From contig JABVXU010000145.1 of NCBI GenBank assembly GCA_013365365.1, positions 56,153 through 120,152 on the forward strand: DNA of 64,000 bases, in the 5' to 3' direction. Origin of the DNA: Cruorifilaria tuberocauda. Lineage: Eukaryota; Nematoda; Chromadorea; Rhabditida; Onchocercidae. Each line of letters opens with the position of its first letter. Position 1 is the stretch's first letter. Below, piece after piece: positions 26,722-38,297 of this stretch. Both the position numbers and the translations under genes were made by a program. Under the pieces are notes generated by a model that was given only the letters and a program-made list of their open reading frames with translations, did not search any database and was not told the origin of the DNA.

Positions 26722-28580
26722 ATATTTTACTACATTTACCAAATGTTAAAGTAATACTTTACCAGTAGTGGTAGTAGTAATCAGAGCAAATGTAAACATA
26801 AATCGTTAAAAATTTCCCAAATAGATAATAAATAAATTAGGAATTAAATTTCAAATTAAAAATTGAACATAAAATTCTTTTACTTTCAATTACTACATCC
26901 ATACTTTATATCTATAACTATATTTATCAATGAAACAACTGATATTTATAAAACAAAAAAGATAATGATTTCTAGTAAAGATAACGATAATGATAATGAT
27001 AATGATGATAGTGATAGTGGTATTGAAAGGTTTGCGTAATTTAAATGTAAATAAAGCAAACAAAAAAAAAACATTTTTTTCCAATTAATTCGGAAATAAT
27101 GACTAAATATCTATTCCATATTATTCCTTTATCTCCACAATTTTCTCCTCTCCCCCGCCCCTATCTCCACCCCCGTCCTTTCCCCCGCCCTCGTTTGCAC
27201 CGCACACCTACCCCCGTCTTTGTCTTCTCCTCTTGTTCAGTCGATATTAACTTATGTAAATATTTATTTATATACATGCATACATACATCTATTCCTGTA
27301 CATACATAGATACATTACATGTACACGTGTATGTATGTATATGTATACGTGTGTGTACGTGTATGTGTATGTATGTGTGTGTATGTATGTGTATGTATCG
27401 GTTCGTGTAAATAATTTTAGCTGCCATATCAATCAACGGAAGATTTTTTAATGGTTCTATGTGGAATGTGAAAACATCTGCTTCGAAAAACACATAATGA
27501 ACATATGTCTCGAATTGCTTCTATCATATAGATATATTATATGTACATAATATATAATTATTTAAGTAAGTATATACTTATCAACCAGTGTTCAATTTTC
27601 ATTAAAGAGTTTTTTCTTTTTTTCATTCCAAAGCAAACATTTTACTTCGTTATATTATTTGGCACACATACATTTACTTATATGCAAAAAAAATGTGATA
27701 AATTGAAAATATATACGTATATTACGTAAATTCATTCTTCTTTCTTTTCTGGCATTCATGTTTAATTTCGTGAAAAAGCTCTTTAGCTTTGTTTATTTTA
27801 TGATATAAAAGAAAAGCATAATTTTAACGATACAAAAAAAAGAAATGAAAGTAAGTTGTAATCATCACTATCAATGAATAATTATTGCTTGTGTTGACAA
27901 AGAGAAAAAAAACAAAGTTATAATAAAGAAGTTATTGAGTATAATCCCGGGAGAAATTGAAAAAAAAATTGTTGACTAATAAACAATGAACTGATGCATT
28001 CGTTAAATATCATTTCTATAAAACATATTATCTTATTATTATAGCTATTTTCTTAATCATGATTATGAGATTATCATCATAATTATCCTTGATATCAGTA
28101 TATTAGCTATTTGTCATATCATTATTGTCATATAGTCTTTCCTATTAACATTGTCAAAATTATAACTATTTATTAAATTATCATTATTGCTGTCAATTAT
28201 ATCATTCGCTTTTTTATAATGATGTTATTATTATCACCATAATTATTATCATTATTATCATGATAATTATCGTTAGTTACACTTATCATCATTATTATCA
28301 CCTGTAAAAACTCACAAGGAAAACAAAAAAACAATATGTAAAAAGGTGAGACATTTATTTATACTTAGTATAAAGCTACCGTATCAAACATCCAATAACT
28401 TTCTGCTCGTTTACTCTCGCTCTTTCTCTCTCTCTCTCTGCCCTCACGTTTCTCTGTTCACATATCAAATCCCGCCTATTAATTTTCCCGCGATCTCTCT
28501 AAGAGAATTTCCTCAATGGATAACGTGGTGGAAATTTTTGAAGATAGTGATAAGAGATAATGTAAGGGAAATAGCTTGAA

Positions 28581-28860
28581 TAGGTGGAATTGTCGGGCAA
28601 AATAGGCCCATCCCAAAATGAAGGCGGGTATGGATGTGATAGAGTGAAGGCGGAGAGATGAGGTAGGAGGAGTTCGAGCTCGCCTCAACTTCGGGGATTG
28701 TTTCACTGGTGAACATTTCGTATTTCCCCCTCCCTGTTGCCCCCTCCCCCGTCCTCCACCGATCAGCCGTAACTCTCAGCCATCGAAACCATCCACCGAA
28801 CGATCGACCGACCGAACGACCGACCGGCCCACCAACCGATTATCTATCCCGAAACATTTG
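28581..28860. promoter_or_regulatory. GC-rich island 3.4-3.7 kb upstream of the Iroquois start
   Basis: The sequence changes abruptly from AT-rich to GC-rich, with CCCCCTCC runs, GAGTTCGAGCTCGCC near 28669, and a CGAC/GACC/CCGA tetranucleotide stretch at 28798-28840. It has no convincing exon. A promoter or other CpG-bearing regulatory element of the downstream gene is a reasonable inference, not a demonstration. Confidence 0.35.
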
Positions 28861-28980
28861 TGAATAACATGCTCGACAAGCAATCACTTGGGAGGTAGTG
28901 TTGTTAAACCACTCATCACTCCCATGCTTACAACTATCCGTTAATTCTTTCGTCAATCATTTACCTTCAAATTTCGTTTC

Positions 28981-29230
28981 ACATCAATATTATTGATTAC
29001 CGCAAATATCCCGTCCATTCCGTTCCCCACATCAATATTATTTAATTACCATAAATGTTCCGTTCACTCCGTTCCGCATCAACATTACCGTTCATTCCGT
29101 TCCGCACATCAATATTATTTAATTACCATAAATGTTCCGTTCACTCCGTTCCGCATCAACATTACCATTCATTCCGTTCCGCATCAACATTATTGATTTC
29201 CGTAAATGTTCTATTCATTCCTTTCGTACA
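28981..29230. repeat. Minisatellite with 77-bp higher-order unit
   Basis: The unit ACATCAATATTATTTAATTA + CCATAAATGTTCCGTTCACT + CCGTTCCGCATCAACATTAC + CGTTCATTCCGTTCCGC recurs with a 77-base period (the ATCAATATTATTT blocks start at 29031 and 29108). Shorter CATCAA...CCGTTCCGC subunits lie on both sides. The two full copies are nearly identical, implying recent expansion. Confidence 0.9.
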
Positions 29231-29554
29231 TTAACATTATTACTCCTTCTAAAAATTGCTTTCATCTCATTCTCGCATAATTTTTCATCAAAAAATTTGC
29301 CATCACTCCGATTCAGTTTGATTCGATTCGATTCAATTTCCGGATTATCGTTATCTCTATTCGATATTCAATCTTTCCATTTTCATTTCATTATTACTGT
29401 TGAAAGGAAACGGAAAAGGAAACGGAAAAAGAACCGGAGAGCATTCATTCAATCGTATATATGTATAAGTTTGAATGAATTGATGTCAGGTACAGGTATT
29501 GATAATGTTTTATTGTTGTTACAACATAACGACAATATTCTTACATTGTCATCA

Positions 29555-29630
29555 AATCAGTCAATCAGTCAGTCATTCAGTTAGTCGGTCAGTCAGTCAA
29601 TCAATCGGTTAATCAATCGGTGGTTCGGCA
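29555..29630. repeat. CAGT/CAAT tetranucleotide repeat
   Basis: An interrupted run of CAGT, CAAT and CGGT units. A pyrimidine CT run follows at 29731-29768. Confidence 0.85.
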
Positions 29631-29729
29631 ATGACAATCTTTTCCCGATTATAGTGTGTTATATTCACTATTCATTCCTTTTCTCTTCGCTATCATCAAT
29701 TTCCTTTTAATTTTTTTTTTTTTAAATTT

Positions 29730-29771
<42 letters not shown>

Positions 29772-30086
29772 TTGTGCTTTTTCATCGTCTTTTTATTTGA
29801 GCTTCTTTACTGCTATCATGAAATTAAATTAATAATTTAAAAAGAATTGATTTAATTGTTTCTATCTTCTACATTGTGTACCGTTTAATTAATGTCTGTC
29901 ATTTCGTTGACACTAGCGCTTCCATTTCGATGGGTACAACCAGGTAGATTGCGCGCAGAAATCCAATTATCAGATAGGAAAGAATGAATGTGAATCGTTT
30001 AGTTGATTGATGATGATGGTATGATGCGATTGTTGCTGATCAACTCCGCCAATAGTAATGATAGACGATTTTTACATTTACACGTT

Positions 30087-30107
30087 TTACGTCTTATTAT
30101 GACGTAA
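30087..30107. promoter_or_regulatory. Inverted CRE/bZIP-type half sites
   Basis: TTACGTC and GACGTAA form a perfect 7-bp inverted repeat around a 7-base spacer. TGACGTAA is a classic bZIP (CREB/ATF-like) site. It lies 2.1 kb upstream of the Iroquois start codon. Confidence 0.35.
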
Positions 30108-30234
30108 GATGTATCTCTTAAAATATCTACCTCATATGATCGGAACAAGTTAATTATTATTAAATAGAAAAGAATAGAGATATGATGATGAAGGTATAAC
30201 TAGTAAAAGGGAATTGATCTAGAAGACAAGCATT

Positions 30235-30373
30235 GATAAGAATTGATAGAAAGATAAGCATAGATAAGAAATGATGAATCCAAGGACAAATTTAGATAAA
30301 TGATAACTCAAACAGGTATGAAGTATGAATAAAGACTAAATTAAATTTGTAAATAAGTTGCTCAACCGATAAG
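30235..30373. promoter_or_regulatory. Second GATA-site cluster, upstream of the Iroquois gene
   Basis: GATAAG occurs at 30235, 30253, 30263 and 30368, with TGATAA at 30301, all in the same orientation. It is about 2 kb upstream of the first coding exon. Confidence 0.35.
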
Positions 30374-32227
30374 CTAATGGAATGAATGGAAAATAAATGT
30401 TTAAATTTCTTAGCCTGACTTTCCTTTTTTTTTTTTTTTGCATTTTGAATTTTAAACAATTCTATTTGTTCTGCTGTTTTCGTTTGAAAATAGCAAAAGT
30501 ATAACTTCTCACGATTAATCTTCATCATTCAATCTTCTGAAGAATCTTCAAAGCAGCATTTAATTCCATTCACTAATTAATTATTAATTTGGAAATCATT
30601 AACAAAAGAAGTTGAATTCGATAACTGAAACACCATTAACGTTTGAGGTAAAAACCTCATCAAATATTTATCAATTTATCACTCAGTTGTTTTAATCCTC
30701 ACATTTACTACTATTTGCAATAACAAAAATTTCAATAATTTTTTTTTTTCAAATTTAATTCTTTGATAAATAACTATTACTTATTACTTATAAAATTTGA
30801 GTTATTGAAAAATAAAATGGACAATCTTTCTTTTATTAAAAAATTAGAAAAAAAAAAGGAAAATCAAAAATTTATCAAAGTATTTCAAAAAGATAAAATA
30901 ATTTAATCAAAAAAAAAATTTTTTTTTATACCATCAATAATAATTACTAATAATAGCATTAATACATATTGTATTATTTGGTGACTAATTTCTGACCGAT
31001 GAACTAATTCTTTAAAAAAATTTTTTTTTTTCCTTTAACAATATGTATTTGTACTTTACAGCTGAACAACTTATTTAATCATTTCCAACTTTGATTCGTC
31101 TTTTTTTGCTTTTTTTTTTTGATGCAATCCAATAATTGCACAAATAACACTTAACAACGATCACATCAATCTCTTTCCTCATCTTCCACCATCCCTCCCC
31201 CGATTCCCGATTTTACCCGTTGCTCTCATCTTTCTCTTCGCACTCATCGAACCCGATCATTAACGGTACAAACGTCAAGGAAAAACCTGTTACCGTGTCG
31301 ATGAACATCATGTTTTTACAAAAAAACAAATCGCTGTTGCGTTATTTTTCATTTTCTTTTTTTTTTTTTTTATAGTTTTTACTAGACGTTGTCAACCCCA
31401 TTTGTTACTTTAGTATATTACCTTAGAGAAAACAGTTTCATACATTCTTACAACTAGGTGTACAATTTGGAAAAAAAGTAAAATATCATCATTACAGTAT
31501 TTTGACTTTTTTCTTTTCTATCTTTTATTACAAAAATTCTAATTGAAAATTATCAATTCATAGCTAATTCCAGAATATCCCAGAATCACAGAACGATATC
31601 CTAGAATTATTCTGGATATTACAGTAATAGTAGTAATATGAGCGGCAGGTTTTTATCAGCTTATCATTAATGATATAGACAGAGTTATCATAATTTTATT
31701 CAACTTCCTTGATATTATCAAATTTCGTTTGATATTTAGTATTTTCTACAACTGTTAAAAATTTCAAAATTTCAGGTTTATTCCAAAAAAGAAAAGAAAT
31801 AATTCTTTTTTTCACTGAGAAAATTGATTTTTCTTAAATTATCATATTTTAATTGATATCAATTGCTAATATTGCTGCTGCCATTATTACTTTATCAATA
31901 GCAATATTTTCACTTCTTATCAACATATTATCGCTATCATCATTTTAATTTATTTATTGATAATATTCCAACCAATAATTGTTAACAGCAACTACTACTA
32001 TTACTACTACTATTACTAGTATTACTACTATCACAACTACATCAACAAACAATAAACAATAACGACGATTACAACAACAACGACGACAACGACGACGATC
32101 GGTGACAATTATTTAACTGAATACAACAAACATATAGTTCATTCAAGCCAGCTGCTGCATATCTTCCAAATATCTCTCGTCATCTTTTCGATATTACCTT
32201 ATCATCATCATCAAACGCCAACAACAA
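30374..32227. other. Proximal upstream region of the Iroquois gene
   Basis: AT-rich DNA with a less AT-rich block at 31190-31320 and ACT/CAA/GAC triplet repeats at 31985-32100 just before the first coding exon. No exon could be supported. Transcription start sites probably lie here or near 28.6 kb. Confidence 0.35.
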
Positions 32228-32243
32228 CTTCAGCAATTCGCGG
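32228..32243 (+). promoter_or_regulatory. Possible spliced-leader acceptor and leader of the Iroquois gene
   Basis: CTTCAG ends at 32233 and is followed by 10 bases and then the ATG. The frame is open upstream to a TGA at 32118 without another ATG, so 32244 is the first usable start in this exon. Trans-splicing at the CTTCAG is inferred from the short distance. Confidence 0.35.
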
Positions 32244-32288
32244 ATGGCATTCAATCCCGCGGCAGCAGCAGCTGCATTTAATGTTCAG
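32244..32288 (+). CDS. irx-1: Iroquois gene, coding exon 1
   Basis: Fifteen codons: [15 protein letters not shown]. The donor is GTGTGT, phase 0. The alanine-rich start resembles N-termini of homeodomain regulators. The exon is too short to be proven alone, but it joins in frame with exon 2 and lies in the right place. An additional upstream coding exon cannot be fully excluded because the frame is open for 120 bases upstream. Confidence 0.75.
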
Positions 32289-33779
32289 GTGTGTCAACAA
32301 CCACAGATACCTATCCATTTATTTAACTCTCATCAGGAGCAAAACTAATCTATTCTTTATCATCATCATCAAAACGTTCGGCATCCAATTCATCCCCGAA
32401 GAAACTCTTCCTTCCTTTTTTTTTTTTTTTTTTTTGCTCATGATCAAACCAAATAAATAATGCCGTATCGTGGAGAAAAGCTCAGTTTAGTTTTGGTTGA
32501 TTCGTATTACTTCTCTTGTAAGAGTAGTTATATTTGTTACTATCCTTTCTTTTTTTCCTTCCCATCAATTATTATTTTCCATTTTTGAAAATTTGAAATT
32601 AATTTAAATAATAAAGAAAAAAATTTTCTCATTCATATTTCTTTAATTAGTTTATCAATTTTACCCTTTATTTCCCTCTGTCTCTCTCTCTCTCTCTCTT
32701 ATCTATTCTAATATTATTTTAAAAATTTTAATTTTATTCATTTATTTTAATTTAAAAAAAAAAAAGTGTTGAATAAATTAGACAAGAGAAGGAAGAAACG
32801 AAAATTTCACAATCTATAATGCTAAATATTTTACGAGTAAGTTAATCGCTTCCTTTGAACATTTTAATTGCTTTAATTATCTGTAATAAATACGTGATAA
32901 TTACAGGAAAGGAAAAAGATAAGAGTAAGGAAAAGGTCAGAGGTCAAGAAAAAGAGTGAAAAATATTTGAAGAATGCGAAATTCTCTTTAGTATAATATC
33001 AGAATTACAAATTAGAGAATGCATGTAAATTTGATAAAATTAAATAATTTAAAAGTAACATTTTTAAATATTTGAAAGTTTTTGTTTTTTTTTTTTTGAA
33101 AATATAATTTTGAATGAATTACAGTTGCTGGCTGCCTCACAACCATCAACACCAGTAAAAACGGAACCACCGCCAGCATTAGCTGCCAGTGTTCCGGTTG
33201 CAACCTCAATAAATACTAATAATACTGATGAAGTTGGTGGTGGCGGTGATACGACAAGATTCCTGAATGCTAGTGGACCACTGTTAACACCCGGTGGTTT
33301 AGCCGGTTTTCCACATCCAATGGAACATGAAGCTGCTTTCCGTGCAGCTATGGCTCAGGGTGCATTACCTTTTCCTGCTATTTATCCCGGTTTACATCCT
33401 GCAGTAAGTTTATAATCAAAGTATTCTCTTAATACATTGATGATTATTTTTCGCTAATATTACAATTCTAATTTCAATCCGGAATCCTATAAAAGTAATT
33501 CGGAATCTCATAATGAAATTTCTATTCCATGCTTCTCCCTCTCTCTCTCTCTCTCTCTCTGTCTTTTTTTGATGGAAATAAGTTGTATTAAGATGTATTG
33601 TTTTCATTTAAATGAGTTATTTATAAGCTTCAATTTAAATAACTATGAAATCATTTTGCTTTTCATTTTAGCTTCCAAATTTAATAAAAATTTCAATAAT
33701 AGCATGAAATTGAATTGAAAGAAGAATTAGATGATTTAATACAAACATTGTCCCGAAATATTCTCTCTTCCCCACAGAA

Positions 33780-33825
<46 letters not shown>

Positions 33826-36800
33826 TTTTCACCTATCATTCGTTTCTCTTTGTTTAATTGATAACTTGTTGGAACAACAATGTTTGTGTTTCAGTTAACG
33901 TCCTCTAAAGTACCGAAGAAAATTTTTGCTAGTCCGTTAATCATTGTTTAAATGTTGAACTAATGATAATGTCGACACCCTTTCAATGATTGATATAATC
34001 ATCATCATCATCACTGTTATCATTATCATCATCATCATCATCCCTATTACTAATCACAATTATCATCATGATTAACGAATCATCATTATCATCACCATTT
34101 CATACAAGAGATATTATGAATGATGCATGTGTTGGCGAATTTTGCAATAATTCTATTTTTTAATTTTTGAGATTTTTTTTATCTTTCGAAATTTTATTGA
34201 AATTGAAAATTCGGGAATTTTAATAATGATAAGGGATTCGAATTATCAATACCATATATATTATTTGATTGTTATCATTATCAATATTTAATATCAAATA
34301 TTGAACAATGAATCAAAGTTTTATTTGGAAACATTATAAAACAAAAATTGAAATACATTTTATATTAATAAATTATTGTAAAAAATTTCGAAACATAAAA
34401 TGATAAGAAAAAAAAAGAATGGTTGTATAAATGATGTAAATTGATTTAGAAATGTGAAGTATTAGTTTAATGGAAAGAATTAATTTTAAATTCATTAAGG
34501 AACCAGTTGTTCCATTATTTTCTAAATTTTGGAAATTCTTTTTTCGAATTAATATTACAAAAATTATTTTGAAAGCACATTTTTGAAAATTACTTTTTGC
34601 AGAAAATAATTATTCATATTAGCAATAACTTATATTTTACTTATATTATAATAACTTATATGCTAAGTTTCAATTTGATTAGAATTGATGTGTGATAATA
34701 TAAACTGCATTTTTATTTATTACTGAAATCTCTAATGTTGTTATTTTATTTATTAAATTCTAACACTTTCAATAAACAGTAAGTGATATTAGTTTAAAAA
34801 ACATACTTAATTACTAAATTATTAAATTTGCTTAGTCATATTTTACTCTGATTTTATGAATAAAAAGTATAATTCGTAAATAATTTTTAATATAAAATTC
34901 AACTATAGCTTAAAATACTGATAATAAATGTTGAACATGTAAAGCTGATTAAATTTCGAAAACAAGAATGTTTGAATTTGCTAACTGATCAAATTGATCA
35001 GATTAAAAATGCACTTATATTGATTGAAATCAGGAAACGATTCATCGATCATGAATGAACGAATGTTTGAAACAAGTGGAAGAACACGATAATTTGTTGT
35101 AATGATGATTTTTCAAAAGTAACAAAAAAATTTCCTTTTTCTCTCTCTCTCTCTCTCTTTCTTTTTCCATTTTTGATTTAATTAATTTCATTCTTCTTCT
35201 TTTTCTCCCTCTCTCTTTCTCTCTCTCTCTCTCTCCTTTTCTTCTTATTTTTAAAATTCAAAAACTTTTTGCATATCAAATCGTTTCATCTTTTTCAAAA
35301 AAAAAAAGAAAAATAATCGTTGTAATATATACATTTATCTATCCATCATCAATTCATTCATATTTATTCATACCTTACAATAAATGCAAACAGATGATTT
35401 TACCTGTAGAATGAACAGTACCGCTTTTGTAGGAATTTTTTTCTTTTACTTTTGCATGACCTTCAAAAAAGGAATCATTCTTTTTCTATTTCTTCCTGTA
35501 ATTACCACCCATCTTACTCATTTTTCTCTTCTCTTTTTTCTTCACTTTTACCTCTCGCACTCTCTCTCTCCCTTTCTCTCTCTCTTACTTCTAAAGAGAA
35601 AAAGAAGGAAGAGAAAAAAACAAGAAACAACTAATTTCAAAACTTGATTATGATAAATGGAATAGACAAATAATCCTTTATTAATCCTTTTTTTGAAAAT
35701 AAACAAAAAATAATTAATAATAAAATTGAAACGAGGAAGAAGTAAGCTATGGAAAATGAAGAAGAGAGAGAGAGAGGGAGAGAAAAAGAAGGAGAGAGAC
35801 CAATACGAACAATTTTTTACCTTCTTATGTATTCTCTGAAGTAAAATTATTTTAAAAATTCAATAGTTGATTAATAAAGAAATTAATTAGAATAATTAAG
35901 AAATTGAAAAAATAAAGTATTTAAAAAGTTTTTTTTGAAGAACTAATTTTGATAATTAATATTCAGTAAAAATTATTCATCCTTTTGTATAATACATAAG
36001 TAACAAGTTTAGGTAATAAATGTTAAAGTATACGGTAATGTTTATTACTTACAGCTTAACAAACAATAATTGGAGCTTCTTCTTTGAGTTATATAGTTAA
36101 AATATCTAAGACTAAGTTTTTTTGGTGTTCATTTCATTTTCAGGAAATGAAACCAGAAATGATTGGTGCGGTACGAGCAGTTTCCGGTTATTTCTTTGAT
36201 CCAATGCCATATCATCCGTATGCTAGTGGTTTAGATGGTACACGACGTAAGAATGCAACACGTGAAACCACCGCACCGCTTAAATCATGGCTTAATGAAC
36301 ACCGGAAAAATCCATATCCAACAAAAGCGGAAAAAATTATGCTCGCATTACTCACAAAAATGACCTTAACACAGGTTAGCGTCAAATATTTCATCCTTAC
36401 TATTTCTTATCACTTCATTTTTTCCTTATCAGTTTAATCGCTCAATTTCCTCTTTTACTTTTACAAATAACTTATAAATCATGTTATTATCAAAATGCTA
36501 AGAAGTTGTCCAAAAATTTAATTTGAATAAAAATAAAAAAAAAAGCAATGCAAGCATTTCTCCCCCGCAATTTATCTTTTCCGGTAAAATATGCATTTGG
36601 GAGTGAAGAGAGGAATTAGCTAAGATGAGGAAAAAAATTTTTGATTATAATTGATTGATCAAATAAAGTGTTATAAAGAAGCAGAAGAATTAGGAGAAAG
36701 AAGTATCCGGAAAGTTCCGGAAGTTCCGAAAAATTCAACTATTAAAAACAATAAAAAACTTTTTCCGGATCGTTTTTTTCAATTTCGACTCAAATATGAT

Positions 36801-37810
36801 TTTAATAATTCTTTTCCGTTTTACTGAAACTTAAAATTATTCATTTGCAAAACGTTTGATTTTAGAAAATTTGAAATTTTGAAAAAGCTATTGAAATGAT
36901 TTTGATGATTATTTGTATAAATTATGAGTAATAATACTTCTCGCATTAATAATATTTGAATTAATAATTTTTGAGTAACAGGATACTAGTATACCGTAAT
37001 ATCCGAATAATCCAAGTCATTGATCAGTTTCATCGGATTATATAATTTCAATTTTGTAGGTTTAATAGATTATCAGATTAGCTATAGCATTTCTAATTAT
37101 AGGATATATTGTAAAATGTTGTCATTAAATCTCGTTTCACAATTTGAATATCACATTTTTAATTTAATTTTTAACTTAATTTAATTAAATTAATGCATGT
37201 TTTAAATTATTTCCAAATCTGTTTTCAACTAATAGTTTACTTAAAAAATAATTAACGAAAGTAAAGTATTGAAAAATTACAGTTTTATGATTTTAACTTT
37301 CACAGTATTATCTCTCTATTTCTTTACCGTTTCTTTTTTCGTGTTATCGTAGTTTTACCTAATTAATAAATTAATAGTATCCAATTAATAAATTTACAAT
37401 CGTTCGAATTTACATCAAATGTTTTAAAGTAATAATTTTATTTACTTTAATCTAAAAAGTAATAGTTATTTTGTGCAAATGTTTAAATACCATATCAATA
37501 ACATTAACTTGTCCTTTTTTTCTTCTCTTCTCCTCTCGATCTGTTCATTTCGTTCATCAATAAATACAAAAGTACTTATTAGTAATACTTATTACATACC
37601 TTACTGCTAATACCTTAAACCTTAAATGAGACTATTTGTTTGTAGCAAAAAGAGAAGGATTAGTAAGAGAAAAGAGAAAGAAAAGTGGCGGTTATTCTTT
37701 TTCATGTTAATATTATTATCACTTTTTTGATTGGATTGCTTTTCTGAAGAGATACTTAACTGAAAGAATCATTTAATCAATCAATCAAATCATGATCAAG
37801 TGTTTCCTTT

Positions 37811-37854
<44 letters not shown>

Positions 37855-38258
37855 TGAACAAGAATTGTTGAATGTGAATGAGAAGAGAAGTGAAGAGATA
37901 AAAGTTTTCCAATTCTTTAAAGGGTCATTCTTTCGTTTCTTACTATTTACTTTACTATTTATTGTCTAGGTTAATTTTTTATAACTATTTTTTATTAATG
38001 AAAAATCCAACTTTTAACTTCCAATCTTTGCTATTTATTTTTTGAGTTAATTTTTATTAAACTGATAAATTTAATTTTTATTTTCGATTATATGCAAGAT
38101 ATTCACTACATTCATGTCTATGAAAGAAAATGTCGATATTTTATTAATAATAATAATAATATGCTTTTGAGTATTAAAGTATAATAAGTAGTATATTGTA
38201 TATTAAATAAAACATACATTATTATTCTAATTAATTTCCAAAATAAAAATCATAGATG

Positions 38259-38297
<39 letters not shown>

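Larger units (their letters stand above)
13265..28580. other. Gene-poor intergenic DNA, part 2
   Basis: No coding exon is supported. The content is AT-rich sequence with homopolymers, TTATTATCATT triplet runs (20700-21260) and the listed microsatellites and tandem repeats. Peptides encoded by CACACA, GAGAGA and similar tracts are translation artefacts. Confidence 0.4.

Noticed and set aside
27099..27493. Frames over the CCCCGCC and GTATGT-rich stretch
   Set aside because: Both strands give only repeat-derived peptides (proline/arginine, cysteine/methionine/valine).
30905..30928. A-run followed by T-run forming a perfect inverted repeat
   Set aside because: Trivial homopolymer pairing; similar A/T junctions occur across the window.
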